DNA of 64,000 nt from an archaeon. GTDB lineage: Archaea; Nanobdellota; Nanobdellia; SCGC-AAA011-G17; GW2011-AR17. Positions 1 through 14,600 of this stretch are shown here, one piece after another. A program made the position numbers and the translations under genes. Under the pieces are notes generated by a model. The model searched no databases. It was given only the letters and a program-made list of their open reading frames with translations, and was not told the DNA's origin. Within the stretch, counting starts at the first letter, position 1. Each line of letters opens with the position of its first letter. The stretch spans positions 1-64,000 of the forward strand of contig JABHZQ010000024.1 of the NCBI GenBank assembly GCA_018656555.1, read 5' to 3'.

Positions 1-2640
1 TCAATCATTTATTGTTGTAGGAAACGCAACCCTCTGTACAACAAGTGTAAACACAAATACTTTAGCTGACAACCAAGCAGCCTGGCACGCCACATCAAAT
101 GCAATTCTGGACTGTAATCAAAGTACTTTCACTGGCACTACTGGTAATAATAATAGAGCCGGTATGCAACTCCTTTATTCTTGGGACAACACAACCATAA
201 AAAACTGTAAATTTAACACCTATGGTTTTGGAATTAAAGTTGATGGGGACAGTACAAGTAACAATGCATCTCACCATAAACTAATAGGTAATACTCTAAC
301 CAGTAACACTTATGGAATATACCACGACGAGGGAACATACTATAACCAATTCATCAACAACACCTTATCTTCAAATAATTATAATATTTATTTTGATGAT
401 AACAATGACTACAACCAATACATTAACAATTCAATTAAAAACTCAAATGTAGATGGAATCTGGTTTGATCGTTCTAGCAACAACTACAACAATTTCACTG
501 GAAATAACATATCAAATAATGGTAATGCTGGTGATGAATATGGGGTTCAAATTGATAGTAGTTCAAATAACAATAATAAATTCTTTGGAAATTATTTCAG
601 TGGTAACTATGACCTAGATGTGTCTGATTTCAATGGGGGCAATACTTACTCTGTCACACCATTTGATGGTGGAAACATCATGGGTGGTAATAAAATTGGT
701 GGAAACTATTGGGAGAATGTACAATGTGTAGATCATGGTATGGGTCCAGGCCCATACTATAATACCTCCGGAGATGGAATCTGTGATGGTCTGGGCTATA
801 CAGTCACAGACGATGGTGGAGTCGTTAGAAGCTATGATAGCTATGCAATGAATGATGACACAACTGGCTGTGCTAAAATAACAGACGATTCAAATCATAA
901 TGATCAATCATTTATTGTTGTAGGAAACGCAACCCTCTGTACAACAAGTGTAAACACAAATACTTTAACTGACAACTATCATGCTTGGAGAGGAATATCA
1001 AATGCAATTCTAGATTGTAACCAATCAACATTCACAGGAACAACTAATAATAATAATAGATTTGGCTTCCGTTTATACCAAAGTACAGACAATATAACAA
1101 TAAAGAATTGTAAATTTAACACCTACGGAAGAGGAATTTATGTTGATGGTGATAGCACATCAAACAATGCATCCCATAATAAACTAATAGGTAATACTCT
1201 AACCAGTAACACTTATGGAATATACCACGAAGATGGAACCTACTATAACCAATTCATCAACAACACCTTATCTTCAAATAATTATAATATTTATTTTGAT
1301 GATAACAATGACTACAACCAATACATTAACAATTCAATTAAAAACTCAAATATACAGGGAATACATTTTGATCGTTCTAGCAACAACTACAACAATTTCA
1401 CTGGAAACAACATCTCAAATAATGGTAATGCAGATAATGAATATGGTGTTTTAATTGATAATGACAACAATAATAATAATAAATTCTTTGGAAATTATTT
1501 CAGTGGTAACTATGACTTAGAAGTATCCGACTATAATGGAGGTAATAGTTACTCTGTCACACCATTTGATGGTGGAAACATTATGGGTGGAAATAAAATT
1601 GGTGGAAACTATTGGGATCATGTACAATGTGTAGATCATGGAATGGGTCCAGGCCCATACTATAATACATCTGGAGATGGAATCTGTGATGGCCTAGGTT
1701 ATACAGTCACAGACGATATTGGTTATGTTCAGGGCTATGATTACTATGCAATGAATGATGACACAACTGGCTGTGCTAAAATAACAGACGATTCATATCA
1801 TAATGATCAATCATTTATGGTTGTAGGAAACGCAACCCTCTGTACAACAAGTGTAAACACAAATACTTTAGCTGATAACTATCATGCTTGGAGAGGAATA
1901 TCAAATGCAATTCTAGATTGTAACCAATCAACATTCACAGGAACAACAGCAAATAGTAATAGATTTGGCTTCCGTTTATACCAAAGTACAGACAATATAA
2001 CAATAAAGAATTGTAAATTTAACACCTACGGAAGAGGAATTTATGTTGATGGTGATAGCCTAGGAAACAATGCATCTCATAATAAACTAATAGGTAATAC
2101 TATAACTAGTAACACATATGGAACTTATGAGGAATTTAGTTATTATAATCAATACATCAACAACACATTTTCTTCAAATAATTATAATCTTTATCTTTAT
2201 GAGGATAATTACTACAATAAATACATTAACAATTCAATTAAAGATTCAACAGTCATGGGAGTTTTCCTTGATAAAGACTATAATAAATGGAATAATTTCA
2301 CTGGAAACAATATTTCAGGTAATGGGGATGGAGATAATGAATATAATGTAAGAATAGATAACAGCAACAATCTATATAATTACTTTACAAATAATTATTT
2401 CAGTGCCAAATCAGATGATCTATATCATATTTATGATGATAATGCAAACAACTATTTTTCTGTAGCTCCTTATTCCACAAGAAGTATTATTAATGGACCA
2501 AAAACTGGTGGAAACTATTGGGATGATTACACTGGAGTAGATAGTGATGGTGATGGAATCGGCCAAACAAGTTATAATTCAGGAATATACTTGGCAACAG
2601 ATAGTAATCCTCTTGCTAGATATGATGGGTGTATGAACCT
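1..2640 (+). repeat. Three tandem ~903-bp (301-aa) repeats encoding right-handed beta-helix (NosD-like) units; third copy diverged
   Basis: 'tcaatcatttattgttgtaggaaacgcaaccctctgtacaacaagtgtaaacacaaatacttt' occurs at 1 and 904, and a near copy at 1807; spacing 903 bp, in frame. Confidence 0.9.
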
Positions 2641-5600
2641 ATCTAATTATTACACTTGGGGAAATAACATAACTCAAGTAGGAGAAGATTTCTATATACA
2701 AGGAAGTATAAACCTCTGTTATGGTGAATATAACTTAACTGATTCAGAAAACAATGGAGCAATAATAATCAATGCAGATAATATCTACCTAGATTTCAAT
2801 GGTTCAAAAATATTGGGAAATACAACTGGAACCTTTATCTACTCAAATAAAACAAATCTAACTCTCTTCAATGCATCAATAGATAATTTTTCAAAAGCAA
2901 TACACTTTGAAGATGCTAATAACACATTAATAGAATATTTCAAAATAAAAAATAACTCAATTTACTTAACAAACTCACAAATAGATTTCTCCTTCTTTGA
3001 AATCTTCACAGAGTATGTAAATATAGAGTACTCTGCCCTAAACATAACAAAAGAACAAAACACAACCAATAATATTAGACTAATACAAAACTTCACAATA
3101 TTAGAGTCAAATAATATAGATGAATTCAACTCCTCTGCAAAACTAACATTTTACAATATATCTGGAGTAGATGTACCTTCTGGTTTCAGAAACGGGGCAA
3201 AATGTGGGGCAAAATGTACAAATGTAGTAACTCTTGGTGGAAATAACTACACAATGAATGTAACTGGATTCACAAACTACACAATAACTCAAGGAAATGC
3301 AGCACCAGTAGTAAACACAGTAGAAAATGTACCCTCTCCCTACTACAAAGTCACAATGGCTCTAAGAGCAAACATAACTGATTCAAATGGCCAAGCAGAT
3401 ATAGTCTATGCAAACTACACAGTAACAGCTCAAGATAATACTAAACTATTAGAAAACTTCAATGCAACTACAGACTTAACATTCTGGAATTCTAGTACAT
3501 TTACTCTAAATCAAAATTCAACCTATAACTATACCTTAATTGTAAAAGATACAGATGATAATTTTGTTACAGAAACAGGAACTTTAGAGTTCTTAATAAT
3601 CCCAGAAACACTAAGTCCACAAATTGCTTACACAAACAATCCATATACTACCTATGGATCTGTAAACTTCACAAATGGAACATCAATTGAAAATAGTTCA
3701 GTTAATGTATTCTTAGATGATCAAATGAAAATAAAAAAATGGTGGGATAGTGATTGGAAATACAGAAAAGAAATAGTACTAACAGAAGAATCCGGTTCAA
3801 ATCTTAGTGATTACCAGGTACAAATAGATATTTCAGATTTAATCTATAACAATTCAGGCCTTGTTGCAAGCTGGCATTTTAATGAGGGAACTGGAACAAG
3901 ATATATTGGTTCAAGTAAATACCAAAGGGAAAATTATAGTATTGGAGGAGATCCCTCTTATGTGGCAGGAGTTTCAGGAACAGCATTAGATTTTGATGGA
4001 AATGATCGTTTAATCGTAGCATATGATTCAAGTATAGGGTTTAGTCAATACACTATCTCTGTATGGATGAAACCTGATGCTTCAAATACCGGATGGAGAG
4101 GAATTTTTGGAAAAAAAGGAAGAAATTATAATTTCTGGTATAATAGCGATGATGATTATGTTCACCATAGATATTGTGATGATGCAAATTATAACTCTGG
4201 AGCAGATAACACTCCCTCTGGTTCTATCATAAAGGGTGAATGGAATTTTGTAACTCTAACAAATGATGGAGTTAATTCTTCAACCTATCTTAATGGAGTA
4301 CTTAACACAACTGGAATAACAACTGGGAGCTTGTGTATAAATTCCACAGTATTAAACATAGCTAGAAATTTAGATGAAGCCGATAGTGCCTATTTCATCG
4401 GAGCTCTAGATGAGATGAAAATGCATAATATCTCTCTTCAACCAGAGGAAATTAAACATGAGTTTTGTATGGGTGCACATAATTTATACTTACTCGGAGA
4501 TATTTCAGAAGCAACATTTGACTCTTATAATTGTGAAATAAAATCCTATAACTATACTCATCAAGATCTTAGAGTTGTAGATCAATCAGGAAATGAGTTA
4601 CCTTTCTATCTAGAAGGAGATACAAATTTATGGGTAAAAACAGATCTAACAGCAAATATTAACACTTCAATATTTGTATACTATGGTAATCCTTCTGCAG
4701 CTCCCTCAAGTAATGGTGATGATGTATTCCTCCTCTTTGATGATTTTAACTCTGGAACACTAGATGAAACTAAATGGAATGTAACAGTGAATGGTAATGG
4801 AAATGTAACAGTTAATCATCAACAAGCAGAAATTGATGATGGAAGTAATACTGGAGCAAAACTTAGATCCTATGCAAATGTTTCACATGGAGTTTTGGAA
4901 TCAAGATTAAAATGGACAGATAGTTATGAATTAGATTTAGATATGTCTTATGGATGGAATGGTACTATAGCTGGAAGAATGGGCATGGATCTTCAAGCTT
5001 GGGAATCTCCTCATGGAGTGTATAATGGGACAACTTGGACAAATGGAACTAAATATCTTTCAAATACCTATAAAGATCTTAAATTAATAAGTGCAGTAGG
5101 AAACCAAACAAGTATTTATGATGGAGAAATTGTACAGGGATTTAATACCACAGTAAACTTAGATCCAGTTCCAATATATTTTAATATGGGCAATAATCTT
5201 CCAACATTAATCCTAGATTATGTAAGAGTAAGAGAATTTGCATCAACAGAACCTAGTTTTACATTCAATACTCAACAAAATAGTTCAACCTATCTAACAG
5301 TTAATGGAGAATATAATTACACTCTAACTGCTCCTTCAGATGGAGGATCCTACACTATTAAAGTAAATACTTCAGTGAGTGGAATCTATGGACAAAATTC
5401 ACAAGTATTAACAGTCTACCAAATTCCAACAGTAGACACAGTTTCTTTCTTTAATAGGGGTTGGATGAAAAACCTAACAATACAAGCAAACATAACTGAT
5501 GATAATTTAGATAAGGTTAATTTCACAATCACAAGAATCTCCGATAACACTAAACTTATAGATAACCAAGCAGGAACAAACCTAGCAAACGCATGGAACT

Positions 5601-8600
5601 CAACATCTACAAACATAACAGATTGTACAGAACACAATTACACAATATTTGCTTATGATACTGATAACTTCAACACAACCTCAACTGGTAACATAACTTT
5701 TTTATGTATGACTGTTAATCTAAATCCTTCAAGTCTAAATCTTAATGATTCATTTGATATAACTGGATATACAAACCTGACTAATGGTACTGTGGTTACT
5801 GATGCAGCTATTTTCGTACACTATGATGAAAATTCTTATGGATCAAGTGGGTGGTGGAATTCTAGTTGGGAATATAGAACAAATCTTACTGTAGACACGG
5901 GTTATGCACCAAGAGGTAATAACTCAGTTACAAAGATGATAATTAATTTCACACAGCTTATGTCTGATAATTCAATTACTGGTAATTTTGATCCAAATTC
6001 AATAAGAGTAACAGATAGTAATGGCAATTTAGTAGACTCTGAGATTACAAGATGGTTTGGTGTAAACAGAACTGGAATGCTAAGATGGAAGATGTCAACT
6101 AGAGATACAATTACAAAAGAAACCAATTATTCATACTATTTATACTTTGATACTTTTACAAATGGAGTAAAACAACCAGCAAATGCAAGTCTGCCAAAAG
6201 AGTTTTTCATTTGTTCAGCAGCAGATGCTGGAAATGATCATTACTATGCCTACTCAACATACAATAGATCACTACCTAGTACTTGGACAAAATGGGATCC
6301 AGAAAGTAGTAATCAAAAAGATGAGTCTACTATTGCTGATTTTGACAATGATGGAGATTTAGATATTGTTTATACCTCCGACAATGCAAATTCAGCCTAT
6401 GTCTATTCCAATGATGGAGATGCAAGTTGGAGCTTCACATTAGCCCAGACAATTACAAGTATTGATGGAGATTGGAATGGTATTTGTGAAGGAGACTTTA
6501 ATGAAGATGGTTGGTTAGATCTGGTTATCAATGAAGATGATTGTGTATTAAGATATTATGAAAATGATGGAGATGGAACTTTTACTTATGTTTCAAGTCC
6601 AGGAGATTGTGGAGGAGAAGCAAGAAAGATTGCTTGTGGAGAAATAGATGGAGATAATAATGTGGATATTGTGGCTGGAGCATATAGCAATGGTTGTTTA
6701 TATTTAATTAAAGGAGATGGAGATGGAACTTTTACAGACAGTGGATGTATTTCTGATTCACAAGGAGATGGAGATGATCAACATGGTGTATGGATTGTTG
6801 ATGCAGACCTTGATGGAGATATGGATGTTTATGGACAATCAAGTAGTTCCTATTCTGATTACTTTGAAAATAAAGGAGATGGAACCTTTGAAAATGGGGT
6901 AAGACAGACAGATGGAGGAATAGTTGATTCAAGTCCTATTCAAAACCAATGGGGTTCTGGTACTGTAGGAGATTATGATCATGATGGTTCAATGGATATA
7001 ATTGAAGGGAGTTGGACTTCTGGAACTTCTTATATGGCAGTATATTGGGGGGATAATAGTTTATCTAATATATACAATAATGGAAATCCAAGTGATAAAG
7101 ATGCAGTAGCTGGTATGGTAGATTATTCCATGTTTTGTGGAGGGGCAGACTTCCTACAAGATATAAAAGTTTGGGCTGAAAACAATTCTGAAAGTCCAGC
7201 AGTAATTTTAAACTCTTCTGGTTGGTATGAAGGATCTTTTACTGCACCTTCAGCAGGTGGACCATATAATGTAAAGTTAAACACAACTTACCAAGGAATC
7301 TATGGAGAAAACTCTCAAACCCTAACAGTATATCAAGCACCAACAATAGAGACAGTAGCTTTTTTTAACAAGTTAGAGAATCAAAACCTAACAATTCAAG
7401 TAAACATAACAGATGATAATATACAAAATGTAAATTTCACAATCACAAAAATCTCAGATAATACTAAAATTATAGATAACCAAGCAGGAACAAACATCTC
7501 AGATTCATGGAACTCCACTCGGGCAAAACTAGATGGTTGTACAGATCATAACTATACTATATTTGCCTATGATAAAGATAATTTTAATGCAACAGAATCA
7601 GGAAACCTAACTTTAATCTGTATGACACTTAATGTAAATCCTTCTCCAGCCCAACTTGAAAATACTATATTAATTTCAGGTTACCTTAATTATACAAACA
7701 GTTCAATGACTACCGGAGCAGGAGTAAATGTATTTGTTGATGGAACTTTACAAGCTGGTTTAGGGAATGGAAGTGATGGAGCTTTAACAGTAACTGCAGC
7801 AGAAACAATAATCAATAATTATACTCATTTAACTGGAAATGAAACTTCTGGAAATACATCAATAGCTGTAGGAGATTCAAGTGAATTTGCAGCAAATGAT
7901 GAAGTATTAATCATCCAAATGCAAAATGCTTCTGGTGGAAATTTTGGGGTATATGAATTTGCAAGAATCTCCTCAGTAGAGGCTACTAGAGTAAATTTCA
8001 CAAAACCATTGAATAACAGTTACTATTCTGGAAGATTTAACACAACTTATTCAACAGTAAGTCAAATAGTAAAGGTACCCCAATATACTAATGTAACAAT
8101 AGATGATGGGGCAACAATTACAGCAAAATTATGGGATAGGTGGAGTGGAGGGATTGTAGTTTTCAAAGCAACAGATGGTGTGAATATAACTGGAAGTGTT
8201 GATGCAGAAGGAAAAGGATTTAGGGGAGGAGAAGCAAGACAGGCTGGAGCAGGTAATGGAACAGCAGGAGAATCTTATTATGGTTTAGGTATTGCAACAG
8301 CAGATCCTAATGAGGCTGGTGGGGGAGGAGGAGCAGGAAGAGATGCTTGTAGTCAAAATTGTGGTGCTGGGGGAGGAGGAGGTTATGGAACAGCCGGAAC
8401 AGTAGGAATTGGAAGTGGAAATTTGCAACCTGGAGATCCTGGTGCGAATTATAATATACCTAATTTAGATAGTTTAATTTTTGGTTCTGCTGGTGGGGGG
8501 GGAGGCTCAGGATGGAGTGGAAGTGGTTGTGCAAATCATAGGGGGGGACATGGTGGAGGAATAGTATTTATTTCAGCTCAAGAGATCTTAGTTTCAGGAA

Positions 8601-11600
8601 ACTTAACTGTTGCAGGAAAATTTTATGGAACTGGTTGGCATGGTGGATGTTGTGATTGTGCTGCATCTGGTTCTGGAGCAGGAGGAACAGTATATCTAAG
8701 ATCTTCAGTAATGGATTTCTCAAATGGTATTGTCAATGCAAGTGGAGGAAATGGTGTAAACTCTACTGCTGCAGGTTATAAACATGAACAAGGAGGAAAT
8801 GGAGGAGTAGGAAGAATAAGGTTAGATGTTACAACTCTATCTGGTACAACTCATCCAGGTTCTGGTTATAATGGTACTTTTGCAACAACTGTAGTAAATG
8901 AGAGTGGATATTATGACTATAATTTAAGTGCATTTTCAGAGGGGGGAGTTTACACAATAAAAGTTAATACTACTCATTCTGGAATATATTCAGAAAAGAC
9001 TGAAGCATTAACAGTATACCAATCCCCATCAATACAAACTGTATCTTTCCTTAATAGAATCTGGGGCCAAAATATAACAATACAAGTAAATCTAACTGAT
9101 GACAATTTAGATAAATCAAATTTCACAATCACAAGAATCTCAGATAACATCAAAGTATTAGATAACCAAGCAGGAACAAACCTATCTAACTCTTGGAACT
9201 CAACATCTACAAACATAACAGATTGTACAGAACATAATTACTCAATATATGCCTATGATAAAGACAACTTCAATGCAACTTCCTCCGGAAATATAACTTT
9301 TATGTGTATAGATATAAATTTTAATACTACCATCATAGCAATTAATGATTCATTTGAAAGTTATGGGACTGTAAATTTAACAAATGGAACTAATGTAGCA
9401 AACACAGATGTGGATATATACATAAATCTAACAAAACAATCAACCTCAACACCTGCAAACTGGGATAATCTTAATTTTACTTACAGATTACCAATAAATC
9501 TAACTCAACCAAATACCTTTTCAAGTGGAAGAACACAAGAACACATATTACTAAATCTTACTTTAGCTGAAAGTAGGTTAAGAAATGAATCTGGTCCATC
9601 ATTCTATTGTAATGGAACTCAAATGCCTTACGAAGGATACGCAATAAATATTACAGATGGATGGGTAACTCAACTACAAGCTTTAGTAGAAATTAACTTT
9701 TCACAATATGATAACAAATCCTGTTATCTTTATTATGATACTGGATATAATGGAACAAATCCAACTATGAGAAGAACTGGTTGGCATTATGTATCAGATG
9801 GAGATCAAGGTGGTGCTAATCCTCCTGCAGACTTGACTCCAGCAAATATTGATTGTAATAGTAATGATGCAAATGGAGAATGGACAGTCTACCCTTGTAC
9901 AGGTTCAACAAGTGACACATATACTGTAAATGAATGGTGTTATTTCAAAGGTCAAGTTACTGGAACACAAACTTTCTGGAGACAGTCAGATGATGCTTCT
10001 TATTTGATAATTGATGGAACAACAGTAACTAGTGGGCCTTGTTGTGGGGCAACTACTGGAACTTATACTACTGCAACTGGAAGATTTTATAACATGGAAA
10101 CTGACTGGACAGAAGGAGGAGGAGGAGAATATGTTTACTTGGCTCATGCTGGTTCAAATTCAAATGATATAGACACTGAATGTTATCCTTATTATGGTGA
10201 TGAATGGACAATAGATATAACTAATAGTAGTGAAGAATCAAAAGGTAATCCTGCGCAAACAAATGCTACTGGCCAATATAGTCACACCTTAACATCCCCC
10301 TCTTCAACTGGAGAGTATCCTGTTAAATTTAACACTACATATAGTGGGATTTATGGAGAGAGAACAGTAAGTAGTACAGTAAAAGCAAGACCAAGTGTTA
10401 CATTAACAAGTCCAATAAATGCAAACTACTCTGTAATATTAGAGAGTATTAAATTCAACTGTACAGTAACAGATACAGATGGAGATTTAAGTAATATTAC
10501 TCTCTATCATGATCTAAGTGGAACTTGGGCTAGTGATGGCACTGCAAGTGTTACTGGTTCCTCAAACTCAACAGTCTTCACAAGAGATGTAAGAGATTAT
10601 ATTGGATACAAGTTCACAGATTCAAGATACACTTGGAATTGTAAAGCAACCGATGAATTTAACTTAGATTCCCAGGCTTCAACAAATGTAACTTTTGGTT
10701 CTTGGAATGTAGGGAATTATTCTGATACATTACTAAATGTCTCTAGTGGGTACCTAGGACTAGATGATTCAGATTCAATACAAGAACTAAATAGTACTTG
10801 GTTTAACTTAAGTGGAAATGGTCTATTGTTGCACATGAATGAAGCTTCTGGAACAATAATTGACTCTTCTGGAAATGGTAATGATGGTTCAGACTCAGGG
10901 GGAATAAATTATAGTGCTGAAGGTAAATTAAACACTGCTATTGGATTTGATGGAGATAATGATTATATTAATATAGGAGACATAACAGATTTTGATGATC
11001 TATCTGAACTAACTCTTAGTGCATGGTTTTATCTTGAAGGTAATTCTTCCACATCCACCCCTGGAGGGATAATTGACAAATTTGATGTTTCCGGAGATGA
11101 AAGAAATATTTTATTCACTGAAACTGGAGGAAATCTTAGAATTAGTGTTGGTGAAACTGGAGGAGTAGGAGATTATTGTTATGTTATCACACCACTAAAA
11201 TTAAATAGGTGGTATCATGGTGCTGCGACATTTGATTCAGGAGATTGTAGTCTTTATTTAGATGGGGCTTTGACTGGATCTGCAAGTGCACCAGAAGGAG
11301 AAACTACCACTGGTTCAAATTCAGCCCCTTTAAGAATTGGTAGTTCAAATGATTTTGCAGGTTCAGGTTCAGGTTATTTCAATGGTTCTATAGATGAAGT
11401 AGCAGTTTGGACTAGAACATTATCAGCTAATGAAATTACTGAATTGTACAATAGACAAAAAGGAACATACCTATCAAGAGGAAACTACACTTCAAGAGTC
11501 TTTGATGCAGGAAGACCGGCTATGTGGAAAAATATGACTTGGGATGAAAATGCTCCTTATTATGAAGAACTTCCAGATAATCAAGAAGTAGAAACAGCAA

Positions 11601-14600
11601 CTGGTGGAGTAAATATGACTGGTAATGTTCTTCTAATGCATTTTAATAATGATAGTACTTATGGAGAGAATAACACTAATGCTTTTGATTTTAGTGGAAA
11701 TAAAATTAATGGTACACTAGGAAATCTTAGTCAGAATACTATTCCCTCTTGGACTAGTTCTGGAAAGCTATTTGGTGCTTTAGATTTTGATGGAGAGGAT
11801 TATGTGTCATTTGGAGATAGCTTAGATAGTACTACAACTGGAGAAGATAAGAAATTTAGTTATTCAGTATGGATAAAGCCTGAGTCTCCTCTATCTACTT
11901 GTTTTATTATTGGGAAAGTTGCAGATAGTAGTTGTAGTGAAAGCCAAAGACAGTATTTTTTGAGGCTTTCTTCATCAGGTGTACTAGACTTTTTATGGTA
12001 TGGGGCCCTAGATGCATCTTCATATAGGGGAGTTAAGGGAACAACATATATAACTGATCTTTCAAAATGGCACCATGTTGTAGTAAATTATGATGGATCT
12101 ATTGATACAAATGATGGATTAGATAGAGTAGAAATTTATCTAGATGGTGTTGAAGAATCAAAGGAGCTTTGGCTTTCTTCAGGATCCTTGTTGGGAATTC
12201 AAGATAGTACAGCTCATTTAGGTATTGGTAAGGCATTAGATCCTTCAGGATCAGCTTGTGGAGGAACCAACTTTTTTAACGGAACAATAGATGAAGTAGC
12301 AATTTGGAACAGAACACTATCAGAAGAAGAAATTCTAAACATCTACAAAAGAGGAGCTCTAAGATTAAACTTCTCAGCAAGATCTTGTGATGATACAATT
12401 TGTGATACAGAACTCTTAGTTCCTTTTGGAAGCAATGTATCTTACACAAACATATCTCTACTAAACAACACACAATACTTCCAATATCAATTAAATTACC
12501 AAGCAGATGGCACAGATTTCAGTCCAGAAATATCAATGGATTCAGTAGTTGTGGCTTATGAACCAATAAACAATCCGCCAAATGTAACTAATGTAACTCT
12601 AACTTCAACTTCAAGCTTGAACTATTCAAATGGAACCCTAATTACTGCTTGGGCAATACAAGATCCTGAAGGTGATACAGAAACAGACAATGAAACAAGA
12701 TGGTGGGTAGATGGAATTTTAAATACTACATTCACAAACAATTCAAGAATAGAAGCTGCAAATATAACTAAAGGAGAAGTCTGGAACTTCTCAGTAAGAA
12801 TTTATGATGGAGGTTACTGGAGTGATTGGAGTGAAAACATATCCTTAACAACAGTAAACGCACCACCAAGTATTTCCTTAAATGATCCAACAGATGGAGA
12901 AAAACTATATAGGAATACCTCTCCAACATTAAACATTTCAATTTCAGATGCAGATTCAGATAGTGTAGATGTAACTTTCCTAAATTCCACACTAAACAAC
13001 ACCATATGTGATCTAGACAATGTAAATTCAACAGTAACTTGTACTTGGAGTGGACTAACAGCAAACCAAGTATACTCTTGGCTAGCAAATGCAACAGATG
13101 GAGAAGATACAGTAGTAAGTCCAGTATGGAACTTTACTCCCAACGATGAACCTGGAGTTAACAACATGAGAGCGGATTTCATAAACACCTCTTCAGTATT
13201 ATTCAAATGGCAAAACCAAGCAGATATGCAGTGGGTTTCATTAAGAGTTGGAAGCGAAATAATGGAAATAAGAAGTATAACTAGTGTTGAAGATAACTGG
13301 ACTGTAAATAATATCTATCCAAATCAAGACTACACTTTTGAATGGCAAGTAGGTGATAGCCTATTAGCAATGAGTGATTACCACAATTTCACAATAAAAA
13401 CAATAGGCTGGAATGCTGAACTAGCTAATTATAGTTACAGAAGACTATTTACAGTAAACTCTTCAGAAATAGCATCAGACCAAGATAATTTTGCAGTAAA
13501 CATAAGTCTAACAGAAGATGGTTTCCAATATTATGATTCAGCTAATTGGGTATGGTATCCTTCATTTGGAAGATTAAACTACACAAATAAAAATGACATA
13601 AGATTCGTTGATTACTATGACTCAAAATATCTACAGTTTAATGTCTCATATTGGAATGTTCCAGGAGAGGGTTGTCTTTACCAACAAACAGGACCAAATG
13701 AAACAGCTTACAGTGGAGATTTCATAGAGGTTTACAAAGCTAATGATTCAGATTGGGACACACAAACAACACCTTCACCAACAGGAACTTTCCTATACAA
13801 CTATACAATACCAACAGGAGCAAAAACATCAAGTAAATATAGAATTTATGATGGGGGTTGGGGTTGGGACTTAACTCTGCCAAGTAGTTGTTATGGTGGA
13901 GATAAACTACAATTCAAATCAGTAGCAGATTACAACATACCTGCAGTAGATACTTATTGTTGGAACCAATCAAGTGATGAATGGGCTAAATTCAGAAACA
14001 ATGGAAATGTTTCAGCTTATATTTATGAAACAATGATGACTTGGCAATATGATTGTCAAGCCTATATATCTGTAATCCCTGAACATTATGATGATGAAAC
14101 TCAAACAAACATAGCCGGACTTGATGGAGATTATGATGTTAAGTTCTGGATGTATTATGGTAATACTGGAGATGTTAACAACGAAACATATTTCAACCAA
14201 TCTGGAACAGAACAGGATTCATATAGTTTTGGAGCTGAAATAGAACAAGTTCTTGGGGCACCAACTATATCCAATGTTAATATCACAAAAGGAAGAACAA
14301 CAACAGGAACAAACATTAGTTGGGCAATAGACCAATCAGTAGATAATAGAGTAAGATATGCAACAAACCTCTGGATGTTGGATTCAGTTTGGACTTATAA
14401 AATAAGAAATAATAGTGAAACTTTTGAACACTTATATGGAGATCAAAATAACACCATATTATTAATACCTCATGCTAGTCAGTATGTAGAAACATTAAAT
14501 GTAACTTGTAGTAATTCAACTTTTAGTCCTAATTATACAATAAACACTACTGCAAATCCTGTGTCGATTGTATTCAATGATATAAATATAGCCGAGTATT

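Noticed and set aside
1215-1454. Plus-strand 79-aa and 77-aa ORFs at 1215 and 2118
   Set aside because: Out-of-frame readings of the tandem repeat; their mutual similarity only reflects the DNA repeat.
5416-5637. Minus-strand 73-aa ORF (and similar antisense ORFs at 5902, 6732, 8974, 12276, 12768, 12814, 14012, 17569)
   Set aside because: Fully antisense to the giant surface-protein gene; compositionally mirror images of it, no start signals or recognisable motifs.
12814-13206. Possible antisense gene of 130 aa
   Set aside because: No promoter, no SD and full overlap with a well-supported reading frame.
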